Origin: Macrosoma leucophasiata
Taxonomy: Eukaryota; Arthropoda; Insecta; Lepidoptera; Hedylidae
Assembly (NCBI GenBank): GCA_036365455.1
Contig: JAWQUS010000016.1
Span: 13,663,001-13,727,000 of the forward strand
Direction of reading: 5' to 3'
Length of the DNA stretch: 64,000 nt
Numbering within the stretch: the first letter of the stretch is position 1; the number at the start of each line of letters is the position of its first letter. The notes under the pieces were generated by a model. It was not told the origin of the DNA, made no database searches, and saw only the letters and a program-made list of their open reading frames with translations. The position numbers and the translations under genes are program-made. Positions 34,823-45,389 of this stretch are shown in pieces.

Positions 34823-35530
34823 ATGGATTTCTTACAGTGGAATGTTAATGGTTATTTTAGAAGGCTAGAAAATATTAAACTATTAACAAATCAATTGAGT
34901 CCAAGTTGCATTTGTTTATAGGAAACAAATTTTACCTCTGATTATTGTGCTAATATAACAGGATATAAACACTTTTATAAAAATCGCTTACATTCTAACA
35001 AAGCAAGTGGTGGAGTAGTTATATATATTAAACCGTATACCTTTCCGGAAGAAATATTAATTAATACCAATCTGGAAGCGGTAGCAATAACAGTTAAATA
35101 TCCTATTTCCATAACCATATGTAACATATACCTACCTAATAGTAATCCACTCAATATTCTCGAGATAAATGACTTAATAGGCCAGCTTCCAACCCCCTTT
35201 TATACTTTTGGGTGATTTTAACAGTCACCATTTTTATTGGGGGTTAGAAATATGTGATACTAGAGGTAAAACAATAGCTGAATGGTTAGACCAACTCAAT
35301 CATGTATTGTTACTAAATAATGGCAAACCTAACCTACTCATTTTGACAGTAATACTGGTCGTACAAGTAATATAGATTTAACTTTAGCTTCACAAAATAT
35401 AGCGTCATATTTTTAATGGAATGCTTTAGATGAATTGTATGACAGTGACCATTTTCCTATTTTCATGAAGTTATTTTTTATATTATTATTTATAATTATT
35501 CTCAGATTGTAGATGACACGCAAACTAACA
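34823..35530 (+). pseudogene. LINE ORF2: AP-type endonuclease domain
   Basis: Target-nicking APE-like endonuclease at the N-terminus of ORF2. From the ATG at 34823 it reads MDFLQWNVNGYF, the usual LINE endonuclease opening. The conserved QET motif is broken because the Gln codon is TAG (34918-34920), followed directly by ETNF. Later GDFNSHHFYWG (after a shift near 35210) and SDHFPI (near 35450) are the Asp/Asn and Ser-Asp-His active-site motifs. At least two frameshifts and two stops occur before 35530. The element could not make this enzyme. Confidence 0.8.
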
Positions 35531-36405
35531 TAAAATTCCCAAAAAAATGGAAATTCCATTTGGCTGATTGGCCCGGCCCTTGCTTCGGCAAATGGTTGAA
35601 CAAAATATTTCCGGATTAGTGCATTTGGAACCTTCGTCTGATTATTCCATTAATGATATAGTTGAAAAGTTCACTTCAATAATTTGTGAATCAGCTATTA
35701 AAGCGATCCCTCAGACTTCTGGCTCTTTTAGGAAGTATCATTTGCCATGGTGGAATGATGATTGTAAGATTGCTATTAAAGAAACCAAAAAAGCTCTTAA
35801 ATTGTTTTAAAAACATGCCAGAAATGATCCCAATTCAATACATAAAATAGAATATAAGAAAAAAAGGGCATAATATAGAAGACTTCTCAAAGAAAGTAGA
35901 AAAAAGTATTGGGAAAAGTGGGTATCTTCGATTAATAACAAAACTCATTGCAGATGTATGGAAAAAGATACAAATGTTAAATCACCATAACGTTCGTTTA
36001 CGCAATATCGTACTTGAAAGATCTGATGGTACATTTACTTCAAATCCATTCGACACTTCATACCTATTAGCTAAAACATTTGCAGCTAACTCTAGTTCAA
36101 ATAATTATACGCAAGAATTCCTCCAATATAAAATTACACAGGAAACAAATTTAAATATCGACATTTCTGATAACAGCAGTCCTATAAATAAGAAAATAAC
36201 TATGTTTGAACTGTTATTAGTACTATCTCAGTTAGGTAATTCTAGTCCAGGGCCAGACAATATACCTAATGTTATACTAAAAAACTTACCTACAAGTGGC
36301 CTTCAATATTTACTTGATTTATACAACTATATATGGACTAAACAAATGTTTCCTGATAGTTGGAAGGAAGCATTAGTTGTTCCAATATTAAAACCTGATA
36401 CCTAG
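35531..36405 (+). pseudogene. LINE ORF2: linker and RT N-terminal part
   Basis: Connector and first RT motifs. Frames 35568-35810 (ending KKALKLF before TAA) and 35974-36405 carry the linker motif PWWNDDC and the RT start with SSPGPDNIPN and WKEALVVPILKPDT. The join between them (35811-35973) reads through two stops. The WK.A.VVPI..P block is RT motif 1/2a of I, jockey and R1 elements. Confidence 0.8.
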
Positions 36406-37070
36406 TCTTCAAATGAATTACAGGCCAATATCATTAACATGTAATCTATGTAAATTACTTGAAAACTTGAAAAATTGATTCTTTTACTAATTATTTAGTA
36501 AAAGAATCAGGTGGTATTTAGAAACAAATAAATTGCTATCACCTTTTCAGTATGGTTTTCGGCAATTTCGGTCAACTACAGATCACTTATTATTAAATAT
36601 TGAAAACGAAGTACTTGACAGTATTGCAAATGGAAATTATTCAATAATGGTAGCATTGGATATAGAAAAAGCTTATAAAATGGTATGGAAATCTAGGATT
36701 CTAAAGTTATTGCAAGACATTAAAGGCATTTGTGAAAATTTTTCTTTCAGATAGATCTATTAAAGTGAGGATTCATGACACAGTATCTGATAGCGTTCCA
36801 ACAAAAAATAGTCTTCCACAAGGCTCAGTGCTTAGTGTGATATTATTTTTGATTAATGATGTTTTCTTTCATATTGATAAACCTGTTAAAGGATTTTTAT
36901 TTGCCGATGACCTTACATTAATATGCAGTGATAGGATACTTAAACCTACGTTAAAGTTAGTCCAAAATTCACTTAATGGTCTTCAAGAATGGTCTATGAA
37001 ATCTGGTTTTAAATTCTCAAAAATAAAAACGGAGTTTATAATATTATCAAGGAAGAGGAATTAAAGTAAC
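36406..37070 (+). pseudogene. LINE ORF2: RT catalytic core
   Basis: Reverse transcriptase palm. After a stop at 36403 it resumes with ISLTCN, then LSPFQYGFRQFRSTTDHLL, VALDIEKAYKMVW (first catalytic Asp), SLPQGSVLSVILFLI (motif B) and FLFADDLTLI (FADD, the catalytic Asp pair). A frameshift separates 36533-36754 from 36732-37064. A perfect 15-bp inverted repeat (36476-36509) sits between the ISLTCN and QYGF motifs and disrupts the frame. Catalytic Asp residues remain, but the ORF is dead. Confidence 0.85.
36476..36509. repeat. Perfect 15-bp inverted repeat inside RT
   Basis: TGATTCTTTTACTAA (36476-36490), loop TTAT, exact reverse complement at 36495-36509. The sequence fits poorly with the RT reading frame on either side, suggesting that one arm was created by copying the other. 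Confidence 0.85.
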
Positions 37071-37744
37071 AACATAGAATTAACGATAAATGAACATAAA
37101 ATTAAAGAAGTAAATAGTATAAAAATTTTAGGATTAACATTTGATTAAAAAATGACCTGGAATACTCATATTAATAAATTGAAATCAGAATGTTATAAAA
37201 GATTAAATATAATTAAAATGTTATCCTCGACAACCTGGGGGTCGGATAGAGTTTGCCTTATTAACACGTACCGAGCTTTAATCAGACAATAAAATTATTA
37301 TGGTTCCATTATATATGATTCTGCAAAATCTCGGGTTTTAAACTCCTTGGAAAGCATTCAGAATACTGTACTTCGTCTTAGTATTGGTGCATTAAAAACT
37401 AGTCCTATCAAAAGTATTTTAGCGGAGGCGGGTGAAATGTCATTGGAGTTCAGGAGGAAAGATCTTGTAATTACGTATTCTTTTAACGTTCTATCCCAAC
37501 TTGAAAATACTGTTTATAATTACTTTACTAAAAAATCACTAACAGACGCTGAGTATGAATTCCAACTAAATATACCTCAGCCGTTAAGAATCAGAGCAGC
37601 CAGATATTTAAAAGAATTAGATCAGGAAATTCCTTCAGTTTATGAAAAAAAACGACTTAATTGTGGTCCTTGGGAATACTTTGAATTGCCCATAAATTTA
37701 GATCTTGCTAAAAATTTAAAAGAAGATATTTTTTCCCCAATATA
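37071..37744 (+). pseudogene. LINE ORF2: post-RT region
   Basis: Thumb and connector of ORF2 between RT and RNase H. The frame at 37347-37778 contains SLESIQNTVLRLSIGALKTS and PIKSILAEAGEMSLEFRR, typical of the segment after RT in insect I and jockey elements. Upstream, KILGLTF and NTHINKLKSECYKRL are readable with single stops. It ends at the mariner insertion; residues after ~37740 are mariner sequence. Confidence 0.75.
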
Positions 37745-37762
37745 TGGGGAAAAAATATCTTC
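37722..37762. repeat. 18-bp perfect palindrome at LINE/mariner junction
   Basis: GAAGATATTTTTTCCCCA (37722-37739) is the exact reverse complement of 37745-37762, separated by ATATA. The right arm is the mariner terminal repeat, whose other end at 38961-38988 has the related TTTTCGCAT/GGGGAAA word. The left arm lies outside the element in LINE sequence. Confidence 0.85.
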
Positions 37763-38988
37763 GCATTTTTTAAGATAATTCAAAACATTTTTTAATATAG
37801 TTTATTTAAATTTAACTAAAGTATGTATGTACCATTTTGTTCGATAACCTTTTGCCATCTTGTAGGTAGGGACATGATCCCATTGCTATAAAAAATTTGG
37901 GACTTCTCATCAAAATACCGCGACAAGTGGATTTGGCAGTCCTCTCGTGATGTTAACCTAACATTGCATAAAGAATTCTGAAGAGACCGAAACAGGTGGA
38001 AATCTGAAGGTGCAAGGTCAGGACTATAAGGCGTCCCAGCCAAACTCTCTTAATTTTTGCTGAGTGGCTATAGATGTGTGAGGTCTAGCGTTATCATGAT
38101 GAATCACCACACCCCTTCTGTTGATCAATGCCGGCCGCTTTCTCTCAACTTCTTGCTTTAATCTCATCAGTTGTTCGCAGTAGAATTCAGAATCGATAGT
38201 CCTGCCTGGTGGCAATAGCTCATAATGAATAATGCCCTTCCAATCCCACCACACACACAACATCACCTTATTGCGAGTTAACCCGGGTTTCGCCACAGTC
38301 TGTGAAGCCTGGCCGGCCTTTGACCACGACTTTTTTCGCACGTTCTTATCGTACGTGATCCACTTTTCATCACCAGTTATCAGCTTCTTTAAAATGATTC
38401 GGTTTCATTACGTCGTAATAAGAATCACAAATGAGTACACGGTTCATTAGGTTTCTTTCAGTGAGCTCGTGAGGTACCCAAATATCGAGCTTTTTTTTGT
38501 ACCCAGCTTTTCTCAAATGCGCCAAAACTGTTTTGTGATCAATTCTCAGTTCTTCAGCTACGTCGTAACCACTGATATGTCGATCTTGCTCCACTTTTTC
38601 AAAAATGGCATCCTTTTTATCCGTAATAGGGCGACCACAGCGAGGTGATGCACCTATATTTGAGATCAAAATTTCCGGATTGAAAACGCTTAAACCAAAT
38701 TTGTGTTACTCTCACAGACACTGCACTAGGTCCATAAACGTTGTATTTTTACCTTTTTTATAATAAAATTTTAAAATGTATCGAATTTCTTCATTAGATT
38801 CACTCATCTTGACAGTATGAAAAACAAATGAAAATCACACATTTGCCTGATTTGAATTTGGAATTATGTTCTTTAAAATTTTATATTTCAATTATATCAA
38901 AACCAGCTAGATACAAATACTACAGCCAAAGAGATTTTATTACAAGTTCATACATACTATAATGCGAAAAGACTGTTTCCCCAACCTG
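37745..38988 (-). mobile_element. mariner element, inserted in the LINE
   Basis: A ~1.24-kb Tc1/mariner element in reverse orientation. Its 5' end at 38988 reads CAGGTTGGGGAAACAGTC and TTTTCGCATTATAG. The 3' end at 37745 reads (in + orientation) TGGGGAAAAAATATCTTCGC, so the inverted repeats are diverged and the left one has lost its outer AGGT. TA-rich sequence at both borders fits the TA target. It interrupts ORF2 between the post-RT segment and RNase H, so it is younger than the LINE. Confidence 0.85.
37816..38807 (-). pseudogene. mariner transposase, broken (D,D34D type)
   Basis: Transposase for cut-and-paste at TA. The start at 38807 reads MSESNEEIRYILKFYYKKG, then stops appear and the DNA-binding domain is shortened. 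The frame 38370-38669 carries the second HTH region (EELRIDHKTVLAHLRKAGYK) and WVPHELTERN. After a frameshift comes TGDEKW (first Asp, ~38352). Frame 38024-38341 has HHDNARPH (second Asp). After a ~10-bp deletion, YSPDLAPSDFHLF holds the third Asp, and the protein ends QNGTYIL at 37816. All catalytic Asp residues survive, but at least three frame breaks rule out activity. It resembles mariners widespread in insects. Confidence 0.9.
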
Positions 38989-39812
38989 TTATATATAAAA
39001 AATTATATTTAGAGATAAACAGTAAGTACGCTGATTGTAAAGTTTTTTACACAGATGGGTCAGTTATGAATGGAAGATCAGGATGTTCAATAGTGCGTGG
39101 TGATACATGTTATAGGTATAGATTATTTGATTTTAATTCAATTTTTAGTTGTGAAGCTACAGCTATTCTGAAAGCCTTAGATTTGATACGCGATGAATCT
39201 AATTTAATTAAATGTGTTATTTATAGTGATTCTAAATCATGTTTTACAGCCTTGCAAAATCCAGTTAATTTAAATCCTCTTATAATAGAAATAAAACAAA
39301 GAATTATAAACCTTTTAAGAGACAATTATTCGTTTGAAATTATATGGATCCCAAGTCATCAAGGCATTGTTGGCAACGAAAAAGCTGATAGTGAAGCTAA
39401 AAAGGCAATAGATGAAATTCAGACCTGTAAAACAATTAAATCTATTCCAGTAGAAATAAAAAAATATTTTAAACTAAAAATCAAAACATTTTGGGATAAT
39501 TTTTGGAGAACAGGTAAATTATTTGGAATTAGAAATTCTGTATTTGATAAAAGTCCTCTTTTATTTAAGACTAGGAAAGACCAAGTTGTAATTACTAGAT
39601 TGCGTATCGGATATACAAATATGACACATATTCACCTGATAACGAAACAAGATAAAAACAAATGCAAATGTGGACTCGAATTGACTGTTTTACATCTATT
39701 AGTAGATTGCACAGCTTTCAGTAATGAAAAACAGAAATGTAAATTACCTAATAGTTTAAAGGAATGTTTAAATGAAGATGGATGTACAAGAACTTTTTTT
39801 AAAATTGATTGA
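38989..39812 (+). pseudogene. LINE ORF2: RNase H domain and C-terminus
   Basis: RNase H that degrades the RNA strand during reverse transcription. The frame continues from the mariner border (39066-39812 is the portion after an internal Met). The catalytic set is complete: FYTDGS (Asp, ~39050), CEATAIL (Glu), YSDSKS (Asp) and SHQGIVGNEKAD (His and final Asp). A C-terminal zinc-knuckle-like CKCGLELTVLHLLVDC follows, as in R1, I and jockey-type elements. The C-terminus ends at TGA 39810-39812, ~80 bp before the poly(A). This is the best preserved part of the element. Confidence 0.85.
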
Positions 39813-40099
39813 TATGTACAAATTAATTTAAGAAATTATATCTTTGTCGTGGTAGCTAATGACCTTAGATGTTAAAAAGCGACCTTAAATAAAAAAAAAA
39901 TGTTAGTACGTCTAAAATTCGGAATTCTGTGAAAACCGTCTACTGTAACTGTAACGTGATGAAGATTTACGAGGTCAAGTTGTAGGTTCGTGTGTTGTGT
40001 TAGACCAAGATTCTCTTTTCTGGGTTATGCGATTATAATAATATAGGTATAGTGTTAGGCCTCGTATTCATGGTATTCATTTTGTTCAGCAACAGTTAA

Positions 40100-40450
40100 T
40101 CAACGTTGTTGATGAACGGCGAGAATATTGCTGGAAACTTTGTTTAAATCGATATAGATTGACCACACACGCCAGTCTGCTTTAAAATGTTGCCATGAAG
40201 TAGTGTTGTTTTGCGCTGCAGCCTGTAGTTTCATACGGCGCAAACTTTTTTTCTCCCTAGTAAATTGAGTACGCAGTACATGTATTTTAATTTCCACGTC
40301 TTTTTTGGGAATATTTAGGGTTTTAGAAATTTCTTGAAATGCGTAGTTCTTTTTGTTTCTATACTTGTATTCTTTTATAGAAGTTTTGCATAGTAACGCT
40401 TTAGATTGAAATAATTCTATCAATCCCATAATTTTATTGTTGCTCCACAC
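40100..40450 (-). pseudogene. MADF-domain protein fragment
   Basis: A 116-codon open frame whose first ~90 residues resemble a MADF (Myb/SANT-like) DNA-binding domain: IMGLIELFQSKALLC, EYKYRNKKNYAFQEISKTL and VEIKIHVLRTQFTREKKS. These match the family pattern of Leu-Ile-Glu start, Arg-Asn-Lys-Lys, and Lys-Ile-x-x-Leu-Arg-Thr-Gln-Phe. The expected Trp near the start (the Leu-Trp position) is not seen. In insects such short ORFs occur both in host regulators and as the second ORF of PIF/Harbinger transposons. No transposase is seen nearby, so I treat it as a probable transposon-derived relic. The frame is uninterrupted, so a small host gene cannot be excluded. Confidence 0.5.
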
Positions 40451-40530
40451 TATCTACATGTTTATAAACAGTTGCGGAAACGTCCACACACGTTAACAAT
40501 TATGTACGACTTACCCGTGAGGCCTCGGAC

Positions 40531-41096
40531 GGACAAAGGAGATGTTGCAAAAATGTATGGACCTACGGCCATGTATTGTACACAATATCATTAACAGGCT
40601 AAATCAATATAAAAACGTTTTTACTGCATATTTTCACTTATGTTGGCAGTTACAAAACATTATTTGCAGTTAGAATTGCAACTCAAAACCAACATAGCGA
40701 ATTAGGCGGGCGATGCCATTTTGACATTTTCATTTTTTAAATTGTTTTTTTTTTATGTTAAAGTACTTGGAGAAAAAAGTAATATTTTCTGAATACTATC
40801 GAAATCGATTTGATGTGTTAATACTATACTAACCGATTTTCAATTTATAAAGAATCTTCGGAACATCTTTATATTGATCGATTCGATACATCGTAGGTCA
40901 ATCCTAAGCGTCGGCTGTATCGCCGCCATGTTGAGCATGGTTGAAAATGATAAAATCGTTTGAATTAAATGTGGTGGTAACTCTAAAATATATTCTTGAA
41001 TAAATTAATTGTATTTTTTTCGGATTCTTCTATTATTTACCCATTTTTTGAGGACATGTACGAACCAGGGCCGAGCTCGCAACATCTCCTTTGTCC
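40531..41096. mobile_element. 566-bp element with perfect 18-bp inverted ends
   Basis: GGACAAAGGAGATGTTGC at 40531-40548 is exactly reversed at 41079-41096. The interior is AT-rich and non-coding. No clear target duplication flanks it (left CTCGGAC, right AGCGTTA). It lies ~80 bp from the MADF-domain ORF, so the two may derive from one larger DNA transposon, but that is inference. Confidence 0.6.
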
Positions 41097-41167
41097 AGCG
41101 TTATGTGGAACGCAACGATTTGATCTATAGAAATATAAAAATAAGGTTATTTAGATTACTGTAAGTG

Positions 41168-41290
41168 GATCTAATTTAGAGACTCGCGGGTTGGATCCCC
41201 GCATCGGGACAAATATTTGTATGGCCTACAGACATTTGTTTTTCGTCTGGGTGTTTGTGGGTGTGATATCGGCACCAACAACATGGATTA
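41168..41290 (+). repeat. SINE-B fragment
   Basis: GACTCGCGGGTTGGATCCCC (box B-like) followed by ACAAATATTTGTATGGCCTA, AGACATTTG and GTCTGGGTGTTTGTGGG, as in the reverse copy at 9745-9900. Confidence 0.65.
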
Positions 41291-41630
41291 TACCTGGTTT
41301 GGAGCTTTTAAGTGTTTTTTATTTAATTTATAGGTCACAACATACAAATCTACATTTTCTTCAAGGTGTTCAATATTTGAAATGTAATTCGGTAGTGCCA
41401 GGAACAATGAACTCAAATTCGTTAATATGAGAGCAGAGACAGAACAAAATTAGGACAATAACTGCTGCGTCATACAAACACCAGATTATTAAATAAAACT
41501 TTATTGTCTGTTAATAATACGAGTATCTAGTATTAAGTGATACCTTGTTCCATTAGTAAACAAAAAAGCTAGCTTTCGGGAGTAGGTTGAAATTTAGTAG
41601 ATTTTCTATTTAGCATTTTTATGTAGATAT
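41291..41630. other. AT-rich DNA, no feature seen
   Basis: No named element. Confidence 0.4.
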
Positions 41631-41639
41631 CTATTGCTT

Positions 41640-41784
41640 GGAGTATTTATTTTCATCGATACAGGAGCAGAGACAAAAAATTCTAACTAGCGAATCGTGG
41701 TTGTTTGTAATATGCTTTTATTTTATTATGATAGTAGTAATGTAGGTAACATTGCACCCGTACGAAGTCGGGGTGGGTCGCTAG
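41640..41784 (+). mobile_element. Helitron 3' end
   Basis: Ends ACGAAGTCGGGGTGGGTCGC then CTAG|T at 41781-41785, preceded by GTAACATTGCACCCGT as at 30836. The 5' end is not identified, so this is probably a truncated copy. Confidence 0.55.
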
Positions 41785-42202
41785 TATTTAATAATCCAAC
41801 AAATATAATACTTTTATGCTGCCTCAAATGTATATCTATAGAATTCACTGACATCGGCACGCACAGCGTTGGGCCACTTTTGATTTATGGAATTGTTCTG
41901 ATGTGGGAAAGGACTCTAATGTTGTAAATGTAGGGTTGCATGTTTGTTATACCAATGAAAAATTGTTACACAAATTTGATTGAATCTTTTAACTCGTATG
42001 GTGGTGGCCTTGGAATTTTACAGTGATGGGAACGTCAGGATTAGAACGTTTCCGTCTCTTTTTTCATACTCATCTCAAGACTTGATTGACATGGCAAGAT
42101 TTTGCTTCATAGGCAAAAATATTGTAAACGCGGTTAAACCCATTTATAACTTTCTGTGTACCATATTTTTCAATCTGTTTATATTATTTCTGTTTTTAAT
42201 GC

Positions 42203-42587
42203 AATTATGGTGACAAACAAGCATGCACTTCACTTCAGATGTCTGCAGCATATAGAATTACTAGCGGCCCACCCCGGCTTCGCCCGCGCTGCTCTGCTCC
42301 TATTAGTCATAGCGTAATGTAAGCTATCCTATCTCTCAAGTTGGATCGAACTACACATGGTGTGCGAATTTTATTATAATCGGTTAAGTGGTTTAGGAGT
42401 CCATTGAGGACAAACATTGTGACACGAGATTTATATATATTAAAAGATAGATGTTTACACAAAGACACAAAGAGGTCAATATGCTGATGCGTTGCCACCT
42501 CTGAGACCTCTATTATGTCTCTGTGATAGTTAGTAATTGGAACATGGCAGTGCTTGAGCTCCTAAACTGGAACTCTACCACCATTAA
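42203..42587 (-). repeat. Repeat-C split by a Helitron
   Basis: Tail blocks GACAAACAAGCATGCACTTC and TCTGCAGCATATAGA lie left of the Helitron. TTTACACAAAGACACAAAGA, GCGTTGCCACCTCTGAGACC and GGAACTCTACCACCATTA lie right. The repeat reads through when the Helitron is removed. Confidence 0.7.
42261..42447 (-). mobile_element. Complete short non-autonomous Helitron, reverse
   Basis: 187 bp. On the minus strand it runs A|TCTTTTAATATATATAAATC...GGGTGGGCCGCTAG|T, with the CTCGTGTCACAATG sub-terminal block and a GCGGGCGAAGCCGGGGTGGG 3' end. Both ends and the A^T site are intact. Confidence 0.85.
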
Positions 42588-42639
42588 ATTAATACCTATG
42601 TATATTAATACCTGTTTTTTTATAAGCATTTAAATTATT

Positions 42640-42868
42640 ACCTTTTTTATGTAATGGAAGTGGCAAACAAGCATGTAGTTCACATTGATGTTAAGTGATG
42701 ACTGCAGCCTCAGACCCACACAAAGACCAAGGTCAAAATGCAGATGCGTCACCACTCCTGAAGCCTAAGGTGTTATGCCTCTGTGCCGGAAATTACAAGG
42801 CCATACATTATATCTGACCGGTGCTGCAGTAGTACCTACGTGAGCTCCGTCACTTTCCACCAGTAAAA
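42640..42868 (-). repeat. Repeat-C, reverse copy
   Basis: TTTTTTATGTAATGGAAGTG, GATGACTGCAGCCT, CACCACTCCTGAAGCCTAAG, TGTGCCGGAAATTACAAGGC and CACTTTCCACCAGT. The central AACACTACCATTTAGCGG part is deleted. Confidence 0.7.
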
Positions 42869-44724
42869 GTTACAAAAGTCACCTTGCCTTTTTCTTTCAG
42901 ACGGCCAAAAGTTCGTTCATTTGTGGGAGTGATTTCTTGCACAGTTGTTACAGGATATTTTTAGTCGCTATAAAAGTGACCGAACCCCCTGCAACTTGTG
43001 AACTAGCTCGCAGGTAGCTGTGAGTAGTTACATGATATATAGATCGGCCAAAATCACACTATTGCTTGGCTTCCATAACTATTATTTTCTTTTCTGAATG
43101 CAGACGTACTACTATTATGTAATCAAATTTTATTTATTTATTTATTTATTTAACTTTCCGTGCACATTGAGCGTACATGAGGCGAACTTAATGCTAGAAA
43201 GCATTCTATACCAGTCAACCTTCAGGTTGTGTAGAAAAACGAAATTGGTGGCGCATTACGAAAGCAAGAGAAATATTAATCAAATTTTCGTTAATTCCCT
43301 GAAACAGAACTGTGTAAAATAACAATATTTTTTTTTATCTTCTTCTTTTATATGTCTGTCGTCAAGCTTTGAGGACTCCCTTAGCAAAGTATCTGTTACG
43401 CCAAGGAGTTCAGGTTTGATCCAGATAATAGAGCTCGGGATTGACTTGAATTCCCTCCTAGTATTTCAATGTCTGCATTGATGAGCTGAGACGTGTCTTA
43501 GCTAATAACGATATTTTATTTTTATATTTTTTTTGACACGTATTATTAAAATTACACCATGTGCAACATAAAATATCAAATACTGTTTTAGGGTTGAGCT
43601 CCGTAAGCTTAAAATTATTATGAATAAAAAATACACGCTGTTTTGTTTCTAGGACGTTGATGAATAATGAAAATGAGGTAATGAAAATGAAATGAAGTAA
43701 GAGGTCATCAAATTTAAATAAAAAATATATGTATAACATGAAATAAAAATCATAAAGAGAAGTAAAAAGTATCTCCCAAAATGCACATTGGAGAAATAGG
43801 TAGTCCATCACAAAACTCGTAATGCAAAATGTGTCATAAAGTATGTCCAGAACTTTTGAAGGCTTTTAATGTAATCAGAGAAGTCCTTTGGGTAGGCGTT
43901 TGTGTCTTTGAAGTGAAAGTAAGCACTTCGAACTAAAACTCCCGTTTCTTTCTCTCCCCTGGGTTTAAATTTATTTACGTTGGTTTCGTTTACAACTCCT
44001 GGGAAACTTTCAATACTCAATCAATATGATATAATTAAGATAAAAAGTGAGTAGAATATTTATTGTCGCTTGTCAGCATGTTTTTTGTAGGGTAGGTAGG
44101 TATTTAATATTTCGTTGACATGTCCTGTAGTGGGCTTCCCTAACTTCACATAAAATTTTAAGTCTGAAAATCATTATCGATAACACGATTGCTATTAACT
44201 TCAGTAACCGTGTTTGTTTTGTCTTTTGCATACAAAATAGCATATATTTTATTTTATTTGTCAGTACGAATTTTAAGGTTTATACATTTTATCGGAAATG
44301 GTTTTAGGGTTTTCAATATTATTGTAATATTTATGACAAATAAATTTTGAATAGATTGTATTTTAATACTTCCATGTCAATAATATATATCCTGTGCTAT
44401 TTTGGATCATGACTGAAAAAGTTAGGTAATAAAGTAAAGAACCCCTGATATATTTAGATAGTATGATTTGAGGCTTATAAGACTAAAAAAACATAAAATA
44501 TTGGCAGATGTTTGTGGTTGAGTTGTGATCTAGATTCAAATGGAGAAAACCTGCTCCACGGAGGGGCAGCACAAGCACGTATAAAAATATTATAAGTATT
44601 GGAATGTATATGTGTAGACTTTTATTTATTCGTTCTTAAAATCATCCTCAAATAGCAAAAAGAAAGTTTTGTCATGGCTCCATAGTAGGTTATTTTTAAT
44701 AATTACTAGTAGTCCGTCGTGGGT
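42869..44724. other. AT-rich DNA, no feature seen
   Basis: A (TTTA)n run lies at 43131-43152. The ORFs at 43458-43811 and 43808-44020 (minus) are Phe/Leu/Asn-rich low-complexity frames without domains. Confidence 0.4.
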
Positions 44725-44790
44725 GCTGTTATTACACAAAACTCGCACACAAACACCCAGACCAGAAATAATCATATGTATACTACCCAT
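44725..44790 (-). repeat. SINE-B fragment, reverse
   Basis: CACACAAACACCCAGACC then AGAAATAATCATATGT corresponds to the 3' part of SINE-B. Confidence 0.45.
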
Positions 44791-45389
44791 ATGCTATACC
44801 TATACAGATACGAGTCGCCTTTGCCCTAAATCCATTTATACAAATATTGGAATGCATATATATACGTACACATACACAGTGTACCAGTTATATGTTTTTC
44901 AGTCGAAAAGGGAGCGAGATTGGCGACATTTATCTGCCACATTAAAACTCCGAGGGTGCTACTGAGGATTCTAATTGGAAAAAATCCAATAACAAATGTC
45001 CAATTCATGATATAACGCCTTTGATATCCTAATTGATAAAATTATAATAAAGCTTCTGTTTAAAACATAATAAATACATTCTAATCTTATTATCGCTGAA
45101 TTATAATGTCAACCAATCTAGCGAAACTTTCCTAGAATGTAATAAATGTATATTCTACGTAGCTCGGCTTTCGCGTTGAATCTAAAGATAATATTATATT
45201 TTAGAGACCAATTTAAGCGATATTTGAATGTTAAAATCTAAGTTACGTTGTAGACTGTAGAAATTTCCAGTAACAATTTAAAGAACTTTGTGAACTTTCC
45301 CCTAACATTTAAATAAAATAAAACAAATATGGTTGAAAAAAAAAAGTAAAGATTTATTAATCTGTACATGCTCACACATATAAAGTAAA

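Larger units (their letters stand above)
33240..39900 (+). mobile_element. I-like non-LTR retrotransposon, inactive, split by mariner
   Basis: A two-ORF LINE of ~5.4 kb once the mariner at 37745-38988 is excluded. It has a GC-richer 5' UTR from ~33240, ORF1 with a CCHC knuckle, ORF2 with AP-endonuclease, RT and C-terminal RNase H, a short 3' UTR and an A-run at 39891-39900. The RNase H domain places it among I-superclade elements; the exact clade is not resolved by eye. The start is approximate and no target duplication was found. Multiple stops and frameshifts make it inactive. Confidence 0.85.
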
